This document shows, one piece after another, positions 1 through 6,471 of a stretch of DNA of 6,677 nt; position 1 is the stretch's first letter, and each line of letters starts with the position of its first letter. Below the pieces are notes generated by a model. It ran no database searches and had not been told where the DNA came from. It saw nothing but the letters and a program-made list of their open reading frames with translations. Source of the stretch: Fimenecus sp964457415 (lineage in GTDB: Bacteria > Bacillota > Clostridia > Oscillospirales > Acutalibacteraceae); contig CAYWFB010000077.1 in NCBI GenBank assembly GCA_964457415.1, positions 1-6,677 of the forward strand. The letters are read 5' to 3'. Both the position numbers and the translations under genes were made by a program.

Positions 1-142
1 TGTTTGAGGATGGGGTATGATGCTCATTTCTGAGCACGTTTAGATAATAAACCATAAATATTAAAAAACAATGAATATTCTTTTAAAAAACCGAAAAAGA
101 AATGTGAATACGCAAAAAATTAAAAATTTTTAAAGAAATTAT

Positions 143-156
143 CGAACAAATGTTTA
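143..156 (+). promoter_or_regulatory. LexA operator (SOS box) upstream of lexA
   Basis: The sequence CGAACAAATGTTTA matches the Gram-positive LexA box CGAAC-N4-GTTYG at every fixed position except the last base (A instead of G). It overlaps the proposed -35 element at 153-158, so bound LexA would block RNA polymerase. This is the usual autoregulation of lexA. The match is seen directly; the binding is inferred from the family. Confidence 0.8.
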
Positions 157-181
157 CTTTTTGAAAATTATGTGTTAGAAT
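153..181 (+). promoter_or_regulatory. Probable sigma-A promoter of lexA (extended -10)
   Basis: A -35-like TTTACT (153-158) is followed after 17 bases by TAGAAT (176-181). The -10 is preceded by TG and one base (173-175), giving an extended -10 that can compensate for the weak -35. Transcription would begin near 188, leaving a leader of about 45 bases. The LexA box covers the -35. Confidence 0.65.
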
Positions 182-232
182 ATAGAAAAAAGTAGGCTTT
201 TTTATAAAGAAAGTTTAATTGAGGTGGATTTT

Positions 233-823
233 ATGCGACCTATTAACGATACACAACAAAAAATTTATGAATTTCTTTGCGAGCGTTCACAATGCGGTGT
301 TCCGCCGTCAGTTCGTGAAATCGGTTCTGCGGTGGGGCTCAAGTCAACATCTTCTGTTCAGGCAAATCTTGATGCGCTTGAAGAGGCAGGCTATATTGAG
401 CGTGACCCACTTTTGAAGCGTTCAATCCGTGTTCTCGGTCAGGCAGAAAATGTAACAAGCGTTCCTCTTTTGGGTACTGTTACTGCGGGTATGCCCATTC
501 TTGCAGTTGAGCAGATTGAGGGATATATTCCCTATAACGGCAGAGTGTCACGTGACAAATCTCTTTTTGCTCTTAAAGTAAGGGGCGAAAGTATGCTCTG
601 GGCGGGTATTCTTGACGGTGATGTGGTTATTTGTGAGAAAACTCCTTATGCAACAAACGGCGAGATTGTTGTTGCTATGATTGAAGACGAGGCAACAGTT
701 AAGCGTTTTTATAAAGAAAACGGTCATTTCCGTCTCCAACCCGAAAATGATGCCTATGAACCCATTATCACCAATGAGGTTGTAATTTTGGGTAAGGTTG
801 TTGCACTTTATCGTTATTACTAA
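233..823 (+). CDS. lexA: LexA repressor, SOS response regulator (autoproteolytic)
   Basis: LexA represses DNA-repair genes and cleaves itself when stimulated by RecA bound to single-stranded DNA. The 196-residue product has the family's usual size and two-domain layout. The winged helix-turn-helix spans about residues 1-66, with the recognition region near 25-46 (PSVREIGSAVGL onward). The S24 peptidase-like domain follows. The scissile Ala85-Gly86 lies in GTVTAGMP, the nucleophile is Ser120 in RGESM, and the general base is Lys157 in EATVKRFYKE, so it should be cleavage-competent. I chose ATG 233 because GAGGTGG at 221-227 is a well-placed ribosome binding site for it; an in-frame GTG at 224 lies inside that site. 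The gene has its own promoter and LexA box and is followed by a palindromic repeat, so it is probably monocistronic. Confidence 0.97.
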   Translation: MRPINDTQQKIYEFLCERSQCGVPPSVREIGSAVGLKSTSSVQANLDALEEAGYIERDPLLKRSIRVLGQAENVTSVPLLGTVTAGMPILAVEQIEGYIPYNGRVSRDKSLFALKVRGESMLWAGILDGDVVICEKTPYATNGEIVVAMIEDEATVKRFYKENGHFRLQPENDAYEPIITNEVVILGKVVALYRYY

Positions 824-844
824 AAAGTAAATACCAACTTGAAT

Positions 845-1004
845 CGGCTCCCTCTGACGAGGGAGCTGTCATTTTTGAAGAAAATGACTAAGGGAAAGAA
901 ATAATTCACTCAGCCACCACTACGTCAATGCTATTGCGTTGCCACCTCCCCATCAAGTGAGGAGGCTATATGCGTCCCCACTCCCAATAACCAAGAGAGG
1001 CTTT
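845..1004. repeat. Composite palindromic intergenic repeat (two units in opposite orientation)
   Basis: Most of the lexA/methyltransferase gap is a chain of hairpins. GCTCCCTC/GAGGGAGC (847-854 with 859-866) is a perfect 8-bp stem with a TGAC loop. GTCATTTT/AAAATGAC (868-875 with 881-888) is a second perfect 8-bp stem. ACG-T-CAAT/ATTG-CGT (922-929 with 933-939) forms a third stem with one bulged base. CCTCC/GGAGG (945-949 with 961-965) forms a fourth. Read on the minus strand, 966-905 has the same plan as 846-895: a GCCTCC...GGGAGGTGGCA hairpin, then a variable hairpin, then a purine-rich tail. It therefore looks like an inverted pair of one repeat unit. No reading frame here looks coding. 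The first hairpin is followed by TTTTT at 872-876 and might also help terminate lexA. The outer boundaries are approximate. I infer membership of the interspersed palindromic repeats of gut Clostridia. Confidence 0.75.
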
Positions 1005-1023
1005 TTGTTAATACATAATTCAT

Positions 1024-1052
1024 TTGACATTTACTTAAAAAAATAATATACT
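1024..1052 (+). promoter_or_regulatory. Near-consensus sigma-A promoter for the rRNA methyltransferase/lipid kinase unit
   Basis: A perfect -35 TTGACA (1024-1029) is separated by exactly 17 bases from TATACT (1047-1052), one mismatch from the -10 consensus. Transcription would start near 1059, giving a leader of about 40 bases before the gene at 1099. It lies just downstream of the palindromic repeat and is the only strong promoter I see for the next four genes. Confidence 0.85.
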
Positions 1053-1098
1053 AAACCTACAATGGATAAGTTTCGATTATTTTGAACGGAGATACAGT

Positions 1099-2214
1099 AT
1101 GAATATAAAATTTTCTGCGCCTTGTCTTTTAGGCCTTGAGGGTCTTGTGGCACAGGAATTGCGCGATATGGATGCGCAAAATGTTGAGGCCAAAAACGGC
1201 AGAGTTGATTTTGAGGGTGACGAGAATATCCTTGCCCGTGCAAATATCTGCTCACGATACAGCGAAAGAATACTCATCAGAATGGGCGAATTCAAGGCAA
1301 TTACCTTTGAACAGCTTTTTCAAGGAGTTAAGAATATCCCGTGGGAGCAGTGGATTGGTAAATTTGACGCATTCCCCGTAAAAGGCTATTCGCTTAATTC
1401 TCAGCTTCATTCAGTCAGCGACTGTCAGGCAATCATCAAAAAGGCTATGGTTGAAAGGCTTAAATCCAAATATGGAATTTCCTGGTTTGAAGAGTCAGGC
1501 GCAATTCATCAAATTCAGTTCTCAATTATGAAAGACATTGTGACGGTGTTTATTGATTCTTCGGGCGTGGGACTTCACAAAAGAGGTTACCGTCCCGTTG
1601 CAAACTCGGCACCAATCAAAGAAACTCTTGCGGCGGCAATGGCAGATTTAGCTCGTCTTCGCCATTATCACACACTTTATGATGTTTGCTGTGGCTCGGG
1701 CACAATTCTCATTGAGGGTGCAATGAAAGCAATGAACATTGCCCCCGGACTTCGCAGAGCATTCATTTCTGAAAGATTTGAAAATATCCCGTCAACTGTG
1801 TGGCAACAAGAACGCGCAAGGGCACAGGATTTGGTAATCAAAGATGCAGATTTTATGGCTTATGGCTCCGACATTGATTTCCATGCACTTGAAATTGCAC
1901 GCGAAAACGCAAGACGTGCAGGCGTTGGTATGAAAATCGACCTTTCAAAAAAGGATTTAAAAGATTTCAAACCAAAAAGCGAAAAAGGTACGGTTATCTG
2001 CAACCCACCTTATGGCGAGAGAATGCTTGACATAAAGGCGGCAGAGGATATTTACAGAAGTATGGGTAATATCTTTAAAGCAGAGCGTGGCTGGGCATAT
2101 TACATCATAAGCCCTGATGAAAGCTTTGAAAAGTGCTTTGGCAGAAAAGCAGATAAGCGAAGAAAATTATACAATGGTATGATTAAGTGTCAGTTATACA
2201 TGTACTATAAATAA
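1099..2214 (+). CDS. THUMP-domain class I SAM-dependent RNA methyltransferase (YpsC / RlmL N-terminal type)
   Basis: This is probably an rRNA guanine-N2 methyltransferase acting on 23S rRNA, like the N-terminal half of E. coli RlmL (m2G2445) and B. subtilis YpsC. At 371 residues it matches stand-alone YpsC-type proteins. The start resembles the family (SAPCLLGLEGLVAQEL), and a THUMP RNA-binding domain spans about residues 40-160, ending in HKRGYR (160-165). The Rossmann methyltransferase domain follows. Its SAM-binding motif I is DVCCGSGT (195-202), where the family more often has DPxCGSGT. It also has GSDID (256-260) and the catalytic NPPYGER (302-308), typical of N2-guanine methylation. ATG 1099 has GGAG at 1088-1091. 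Its stop is 9 bases before the lipid kinase start, so the two are probably cotranscribed. The exact target base cannot be read from sequence. Confidence 0.9.
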   Translation: MNIKFSAPCLLGLEGLVAQELRDMDAQNVEAKNGRVDFEGDENILARANICSRYSERILIRMGEFKAITFEQLFQGVKNIPWEQWIGKFDAFPVKGYSLNSQLHSVSDCQAIIKKAMVERLKSKYGISWFEESGAIHQIQFSIMKDIVTVFIDSSGVGLHKRGYRPVANSAPIKETLAAAMADLARLRHYHTLYDVCCGSGTILIEGAMKAMNIAPGLRRAFISERFENIPSTVWQQERARAQDLVIKDADFMAYGSDIDFHALEIARENARRAGVGMKIDLSKKDLKDFKPKSEKGTVICNPPYGERMLDIKAAEDIYRSMGNIFKAERGWAYYIISPDESFEKCFGRKADKRRKLYNGMIKCQLYMYYK

Positions 2215-2223
2215 GGTGATTAT

Positions 2224-3129
2224 ATGAAACATGTTTTTATTGTTAACCCCGTTGCGGGCAAAGGCAAAACCGCAAAGGCATATATTTCTACAATTGAAAA
2301 CTATGTCAAAGAGCACAATATGGATGCCGAGATTTATGTGACAAGAGCAAGCCGTGACGGTATGAAGCACGTTGAAGAGCTTGCCAAAACGGGCGAAGAA
2401 ATCCGTTTTTATTCCTGCGGTGGTGACGGCACTCTTTATGAGGTTGTGAACGGTTGCTATAAATACCCCAACTGTCAGGTGGCGAATATTCCTCTTGGTT
2501 CGGGTAATGATTTCTGCCGTCTTTTCGGTAAGAATATAAATCTTGATGACCATGTAAACGGAATTCCTATGAAGCTTGACCTCATTGAAACCGATGGCAC
2601 GGTTGCAATCAACGAGTGCGCAATGGGTCTTGATTCGGAAATCTGTGCAAAGCAGGGCGATTTCAAAAAGCTTCCCGGTGTTAACGGTGAAATGGCGTAT
2701 ACTGTTTCTGCCCTTTACTGCCTTATGGGTAAATACAAAAACCGCTTCAAAATCACTATTGACGACAAAGAGGTTTTTGAAGACGATTATCTTTTCTGCT
2801 ATATCGGCAATTCCCGTTGGTACGGCGGCGGATATATGGCGGCACCATATGCAATGCCCAACGACGGTTGGCTTGATGTTGTTATGGTCCGTTGTGACCG
2901 TGGCAGAATAAAGCTTTTACCACTTATTCCAGGGTATAAAAAAGGCGAGCATCTTGATTGGAATATTACTGAATTAAGACACGCAAAAAAGGTTAAGATT
3001 GAGAGCCAAACTCCCGCCGCAGTTAATGTGGACGGCGAGTGTGCTTATGTAACCGAGCGCGAATTCAAGCTTTTAGAGGGCGCAATCAATTTTGTTGTAC
3101 CTCGTGGCTCAGAATTTTTAGATATGTAA
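2224..3129 (+). CDS. Diacylglycerol kinase-family lipid kinase (YegS/DgkB/BmrU type)
   Basis: The protein phosphorylates a lipid alcohol, probably diacylglycerol, with ATP at the membrane surface. In Gram-positives the DgkB branch recycles diacylglycerol released during lipoteichoic acid synthesis. The 301 residues match the family. Motifs in order are NPVAGKGK (8-15), the nucleotide-binding GGDGTLYEVVNG (66-77) and PLGSGNDF (90-97), the second-domain GGGYMAAP (201-208), and NVDGE (268-272), which carries the conserved acidic pair. I see no signal peptide or membrane segment, which fits a peripheral enzyme. AAGGTGAT at 2213-2220 overlaps the upstream stop and serves ATG 2224, so translation is probably coupled to the methyltransferase. 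The true substrate (diacylglycerol, sphingoid base or other) is not determinable here, so no symbol is given. Confidence 0.92.
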   Translation: MKHVFIVNPVAGKGKTAKAYISTIENYVKEHNMDAEIYVTRASRDGMKHVEELAKTGEEIRFYSCGGDGTLYEVVNGCYKYPNCQVANIPLGSGNDFCRLFGKNINLDDHVNGIPMKLDLIETDGTVAINECAMGLDSEICAKQGDFKKLPGVNGEMAYTVSALYCLMGKYKNRFKITIDDKEVFEDDYLFCYIGNSRWYGGGYMAAPYAMPNDGWLDVVMVRCDRGRIKLLPLIPGYKKGEHLDWNITELRHAKKVKIESQTPAAVNVDGECAYVTEREFKLLEGAINFVVPRGSEFLDM

Positions 3130-3139
3130 GGTAGGGCGG

Positions 3140-3191
3140 ATTTGCCTCCCTTGTTAAAGGGATGGGAACCGCCGTAGGCGGTGGAGGGATT
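3140..3191 (+). repeat. Palindromic intergenic repeat unit, same family as at 845-966
   Basis: The unit begins GCCTCCCTTG and ends GGAGGGATT. CCCTT/AAGGG (3148-3152 with 3157-3161) forms a first hairpin with a GTTA loop. ACCGCC/GGCGGT (3168-3173 with 3177-3182) forms a second with a GTA loop. The opening CCTCC (3145-3149) can instead pair with GGAGG (3183-3187), enclosing the whole unit. The plan of a CTCC hairpin, a variable hairpin and a GAGGGA tail matches the units upstream of the methyltransferase gene. No coding frame is evident. Confidence 0.7.
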
Positions 3192-3205
3192 CCTCTGCCG
3201 TTTTT
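3179..3205 (+). terminator. Terminator-like hairpin with U-tract between the lipid kinase gene and rsmE
   Basis: CGGTGGAGG (3179-3187) pairs with CCTCTGCCG (3192-3200) around a GATT loop. This gives a 9-bp stem with two G-U wobbles, followed at once by TTTTT (3201-3205). This is the shape of an intrinsic terminator. Its left arm shares GGCGG bases with the repeat hairpin at 3168-3182, so the two folds exclude each other. I see no promoter between it and rsmE, so if it works it would reduce read-through into rsmE rather than fully isolate it. Confidence 0.5.
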
Positions 3206-3223
3206 GTATTAGGATGAGTGATT

Positions 3224-3973
3224 ATGTATAATTTTTTCGTTAATAAAACCCAAAAACAGGGTGACTGTTATTTCATAACGGGTGCAGATTTCAATCACAT
3301 CAAAAACGTTCTGCGAATGAATGCGGGTGACACCTTTCTTGTAAGCGAAGAGGGTGTCAGCAATCTTTGTGAAATTAATGCATTTGAAAATGATATTGTA
3401 ATCGCAAAAATTATTGAAGAAGACTATAATGACACTAACTTACCCATTAAAATCTATCTTTTTCAGGGGCTCCCTAAAGCCGACAAAATGGAGTTGATTA
3501 TTCAGAAAACCGTTGAATTGGGTGTTGAGGGGATTATCCCCGTTGAGATGAACCGTTGTGTTGTAAAGCTTGACGACAAGAAAAAGAAGAGCAAGGTTGC
3601 TCGTTGGCAGGGGATTTCCGAAAGTGCCGCAAAGCAGAGCAAACGAAATGTGATTCCCGAAATTTCAGATGTGCTTACATATAAAGAGGCTTTGGCAAAG
3701 GCGAAAGAGCTTGATTTGTTGCTTGTGCCATACGAGAGTAAAAACGGAATGGAAGACACAAAATCAGCTCTTGCAGAGATCAAAAGCGGAATGAGCGTGG
3801 GTATTTTAATCGGTCCCGAGGGCGGATTTGAAGAAAGCGAAGTTGACCAAGCCTTGCAGATGGGTGGGAAGGTAATTTCGCTGGGAAAAAGAATTCTTCG
3901 TACCGAAACCGCGGCGATTACCGCTGTTGCAATGTGTATGCTTTATGCTGAAACCGAATTGAGTGATAACTAA
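3224..3973 (+). CDS. rsmE: 16S rRNA (uracil(1498)-N3)-methyltransferase RsmE
   Basis: RsmE methylates N3 of U1498 in helix 44 of 16S rRNA near the decoding site, using SAM. The 249-residue product has the family length and layout. A PUA-like N-terminal domain (about 1-70) contains HIKNVLRMNAGD (25-36). A SPOUT trefoil-knot domain (about 75-245) carries KADKMELIIQKTVELGV (85-101), RWQGISESAAKQSKR (127-141), the SAM-binding GPEGGF (197-202) and the knot motif LGKRILRTETA (220-230). I chose ATG 3224, about 9 bases after AGGA (3211-3214). An in-frame GTG at 3218 is only three bases from that site. The stop overlaps the next start (TAATG), so rsmE and the next methyltransferase are translationally coupled. 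An attenuator-like repeat lies just upstream. Confidence 0.96.
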   Translation: MYNFFVNKTQKQGDCYFITGADFNHIKNVLRMNAGDTFLVSEEGVSNLCEINAFENDIVIAKIIEEDYNDTNLPIKIYLFQGLPKADKMELIIQKTVELGVEGIIPVEMNRCVVKLDDKKKKSKVARWQGISESAAKQSKRNVIPEISDVLTYKEALAKAKELDLLLVPYESKNGMEDTKSALAEIKSGMSVGILIGPEGGFEESEVDQALQMGGKVISLGKRILRTETAAITAVAMCMLYAETELSDN

Positions 3974-5328
3974 TGAAACAATTACCTCTTGAATTTCAAG
4001 AGAGAATGAAAAAACTGCTTGGTGCGGAATATGAGGATTTTATAAAATCCTACGACGAAAAGCCTGTAAGAGCGTTCCGCGTGAATACTGATAAAATCTC
4101 TTTTGCAGATTTTGAAAAAATAAATATCTTCTCAACTGAAAAAATTCCTTATGTAGAAAACGGATTTTATTTTGATTATGATGGCATAGGAAATCACCCT
4201 TATCACCACTCGGGTATGATTTACATTCAGGAGCCCGCCGCAATGGTGCCTGCCGAGAGCATTGAAATAAATCCTGATTGGAAAGTGCTTGATTTGTGTG
4301 CCGCACCCGGTGGCAAGAGCAGTCAAATCAAAAACAAATTGGGCGAAAATGGTGTTCTTGTATCAAACGAGATTGTGCCGTCGCGTTGTAAAATTCTGAC
4401 GGGCAATATGGAACGAATGGGCTTTAAAAATGTAGTCACAACATGCATGAACCCGCAGAAAATAGCAAAAGAATTCCCTGAAATCTTTGATATGATTATG
4501 GTTGACGCGCCTTGCTCGGGTGAGGGAATGTTCCGCAAGGAAGAAATCGCAATTGACGAGTGGACACCTGAAAATGTAAAAATGTGTGCCGAAAGGCAGG
4601 CGGGAATTCTTGATTGTGCCGTGAAAATGCTTAAAGCTGGTGGGTACATAGTATATTCCACTTGCACTTTTTCGCTTGAAGAAAACGAAATAATGGTTGA
4701 TTCATTTTTGCAGAAATATCCTAATTTTGAGCTTGTTCCTGTAACACAAATGGTGAGAGAAAACACAGCTGACGGAATAAAATTTGACGGTTGCAAATGC
4801 GAGAAAATTCATTATGCACGCCGTTGCTATCCTCATAAGACAAAGGGTGAGGGTCAATTTGTGGCGGTGCTTCATAATACAAATGAGAATTATGGCTCTT
4901 CCTCAAAGAATGATGTAAAAAAAGAAAAAATCGACAAAACTGTTATCGATTTTCTTGATGATACACTTGTGTCATATAATAAAGATTATGTGCAGATTTA
5001 TAACGGTAATCCCGTGTATTTCACACCCGATTTCCCCATAAGAAAGGGCGCGGCGTTTTCTTGTGGTGTGACAATCGGCGAAATTCGTAAGAATTACATT
5101 CAGCCCCATCACCAATTATTTATGGCTATGGGTGAATGTTTCAAACGAAAAATTGAGCTTTCAGCGGATAGCGAAGAAATCAAAAAATATCTTCACGGCG
5201 AAGAGTTTGAGACCGACTGCGAAAATGGTTGGGCGGTAGTCCTTGTTGACGGTTGTACCGTCGGCGGAGTAAAGGTATCAAACGGCAGAGCTAAAAATCA
5301 TTATCCTAAAGGATTGAGAACCAAGTAA
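3973..5328 (+). CDS. RsmF/RsmB-NOP2 family rRNA cytosine-C5 methyltransferase
   Basis: The protein makes 5-methylcytosine in rRNA, probably 16S, as E. coli RsmF does at C1407. The 451 residues divide into an N-terminal RNA-binding part (about 1-100), a Rossmann methyltransferase core (about 103-300) and an RsmF-type C-terminal PUA-like region (about 320-450, with GVTIGEIRKN and GGVKVSNGRAKNHYPKG). Motif I is DLCAAPGGK (107-115). Both catalytic cysteines of the NOL1/NOP2/Sun family are present: Cys181 in VDAPCSGEGMF releases the product, and Cys231 in YSTCTF is the attacking nucleophile. The core ends with YPHKTKGEGQF (286-296). It starts inside the rsmE stop (one-base overlap), with only a weak GAGTGA (3961-3966) upstream, so it probably depends on coupling to rsmE. 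It is shorter than E. coli RsmF. The exact target cytosine is unknown, so no symbol is assigned. Confidence 0.93.
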   Translation: MKQLPLEFQERMKKLLGAEYEDFIKSYDEKPVRAFRVNTDKISFADFEKINIFSTEKIPYVENGFYFDYDGIGNHPYHHSGMIYIQEPAAMVPAESIEINPDWKVLDLCAAPGGKSSQIKNKLGENGVLVSNEIVPSRCKILTGNMERMGFKNVVTTCMNPQKIAKEFPEIFDMIMVDAPCSGEGMFRKEEIAIDEWTPENVKMCAERQAGILDCAVKMLKAGGYIVYSTCTFSLEENEIMVDSFLQKYPNFELVPVTQMVRENTADGIKFDGCKCEKIHYARRCYPHKTKGEGQFVAVLHNTNENYGSSSKNDVKKEKIDKTVIDFLDDTLVSYNKDYVQIYNGNPVYFTPDFPIRKGAAFSCGVTIGEIRKNYIQPHHQLFMAMGECFKRKIELSADSEEIKKYLHGEEFETDCENGWAVVLVDGCTVGGVKVSNGRAKNHYPKGLRTK

Positions 5329-5333
5329 ATAAC

Positions 5334-5362
5334 TTGAAAAGTCCTCTTTTGTGTGTTATTAT
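5334..5362 (+). promoter_or_regulatory. Extended -10 sigma-A promoter for the glycosyltransferase gene
   Basis: TTGAAA (5334-5339) lies 17 bases before TATTAT (5357-5362). The -10 is preceded by TG plus one base (5354-5356), making an extended -10. The start would be near 5369, with a leader of about 55 bases. It begins six bases after the upstream methyltransferase stop, so the glycosyltransferase has its own start of transcription; I see no terminator between the two genes. Confidence 0.75.
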
Positions 5363-5423
5363 TGTTTTGCAATAAGTTTAAAATAAATTTTTACATAAGT
5401 TAGTATCCGGAAAGGTGAAAGAG

Positions 5424-6369
5424 ATGAAAAAACTATCAATTGTTGTTCCGTGTTATAATGAAGCTCCGATGATAGAAATTTTCTACACAATCGGTTGAAT
5501 TGGAACTAAAAAAGCTTGAACACATTGATTATGAGATATTGTTTATAGATGATGGTTCTGTTGATGATACTTTAAAAATTATCAAAGAAGTCAGTAGAAA
5601 GCATGATAAGGTTAAATACATATCGTTATCACGTAATTTTGGTAAGGAATCTGCAATTTATGCAGGTTTAAAAAACTCAACTGGTGATTATGTAGTGATT
5701 ATGGATGCTGATTTACAAGACCCGCCGTCACTTATTCCCGATATGTTATACGCAATAGAAAAAGAGGGATATGATTGTGTTGGTTCAAGACGCGTTAACA
5801 GAAAAGGTGAACCTCCAATCCGTTCGTTCTTTGCGCGATTATTTTATAAAATAATAAATAAGATATCCGATGCTGAAATTGTTGACGGTGCAAGAGATTT
5901 TCAAATGATGACCAGAAAAGTCGTAGATGCCATTCTTTCTATTAAAGAATACAACCGTTTTTCAAAAGGTATTTTCGGTTGGGTAGGTTTCAAGAAGAAA
6001 TGGCTCGAATATGAAAACATAGAACGGGCCGCCGGAGAAACAAAATGGAGCTTCTGGAAATTGTTCATCTATGCAATTCAGGGGATTATTGCATTTTCAA
6101 CCACGCCACTCGTTATAGCTTCAGTTTTTGGAATGCTGTGTTGTGTTTTTGCGGCGTTAATGCTGATTTTTATTGTTGTAAAAACACTTATTTTTGGAGA
6201 CCCTACTTCAGGATGGCCGTCTTTGGTTTGTATTATTCTATTATTAAGTGGTTTGCAGATGTTTTTTATAGGTGTCTTGGGACAGTATTTAGCAAAAACT
6301 TATCTGGAAACAAAAAGAAGACCTATATATCTTGTCAGTGAAACCAATATAGAACAAAAAGAGAATTGA
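5424..6369 (+). pseudogene. Family 2 glycosyltransferase, GtrB/CsbB/YkoT (polyprenyl-phosphate sugar transferase) type, frameshifted
   Basis: The intact relative would move a sugar from a nucleotide-sugar to undecaprenyl phosphate at the inner membrane face, for wall-polymer or glycan decoration. ATG 5424, with AAAGGTG at 5411-5417, opens MKKLSIVVPCYNEA, the classic N-terminus, but this frame stops at TGA 5496-5498. The rest continues one frame over to 6369. Removing one base near 5490 joins the halves into a 314-residue protein of normal length. In corrected numbering it has DDGS (42-45), DADLQDPP (94-101), RAAGETKW (201-208) and two C-terminal membrane segments (about 228-257 and 264-289), then a basic tail. 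Starting only at TTG 5500 would lose the first strand with the PCYNE nucleotide-binding motif, and no ribosome binding site precedes it. The cause may be real inactivation or a sequencing or assembly error. The segment is somewhat AT-richer than the genes before it. Confidence 0.85.
5484..5500 (+). other. Frameshift point in the glycosyltransferase gene
   Basis: The two frames overlap between the tag stop at 5473-5475 (downstream frame) and the TGA at 5496-5498 (upstream frame), so the switch must fall in 5476-5495. Skipping A5490 gives IFYTSVELELKKLEH, which fits the family without a gap. The local sequence TACACAATCGGTTGA has no long homopolymer. Confidence 0.8.
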
Positions 6370-6376
6370 ATAAAAT

Positions 6377-6416
6377 AAAAAATCCGTTGAAGCCAAAGAC
6401 GTTCAACGGATTTTTT
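6377..6416. terminator. Strong intrinsic terminator, probably bidirectional
   Basis: Bases 6377-6391 pair perfectly with 6402-6416, a 15-bp stem whose core is ATCCGTTGAA/TTCAACGGAT, around a 10-base loop. The top strand ends in TTTTTT (6411-6416). The bottom strand also ends in a T-run (complement of 6377-6382), so it can stop transcription from both sides. It sits 7 bases after the glycosyltransferase stop, between that gene and the converging minus-strand ORF. Confidence 0.92.
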
Positions 6417-6421
6417 ATTGG

Positions 6422-6447
6422 GACCGACACTCAAAATGGAACCGGTC
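6422..6447. repeat. Small inverted repeat GACCG/CGGTC between convergent genes
   Basis: GACCG (6422-6426) is the reverse complement of CGGTC (6443-6447), with 16 bases between. It lies just past the bidirectional terminator. The stem is short, and I cannot assign it a function; it could be chance or the edge of an interspersed repeat. Confidence 0.3.
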
Positions 6448-6471
6448 TAAAAACCTGATTTTCTTTATAAA

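Noticed and set aside
1..33. A plus-strand frame ending at TGA 31-33 that could be the 3' end of an upstream gene.
   Set aside because: Only ten codons are visible and they match nothing I know. A minus-strand ATG at 27-25 reading off the edge is equally possible, so neither can be supported.
21..36. Perfect 6-bp inverted repeat TGCTCA-TTTC-TGAGCA.
   Set aside because: It has no T-run after it and does not extend. It may be part of an upstream terminator or chance; it is too short to call.
224..232. Upstream GTG start for lexA at 224.
   Set aside because: The GTG lies inside the GAGGTGG ribosome binding site that serves ATG 233, and the product from 233 lines up with E. coli LexA catalytic residues with a shift of only one.
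824..1098. Possible small RNA gene in the lexA/methyltransferase gap because of its many stems.
   Set aside because: The stems are explained by repeat units, and no promoter precedes them within the gap. The promoter found (1024-1052) lies after them.
2194..2553. A 119-codon minus-strand frame opposite the lipid kinase gene.
   Set aside because: It is antisense to the conserved kinase motifs and spans the boundary of two genes. It shows no independent coding evidence.
3218..3223. Upstream GTG start for rsmE at 3218.
   Set aside because: It lies three bases from the AGGA ribosome binding site, too close. ATG 3224 is better placed and gives a normal RsmE N-terminus.
4323..4796. A 157-codon open frame on the minus strand opposite the RsmF-type gene.
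   Set aside because: It is antisense to a clearly coding, motif-rich gene and has no recognisable motifs or ribosome binding site. It is a shadow frame.
5490..5500. Programmed +1 frameshift in the glycosyltransferase gene, of the prfB type.
   Set aside because: There is no CTT-TGA slippery site and no internal Shine-Dalgarno at the right distance, and programmed shifting is not known to me for this family. An indel or sequence error is simpler.
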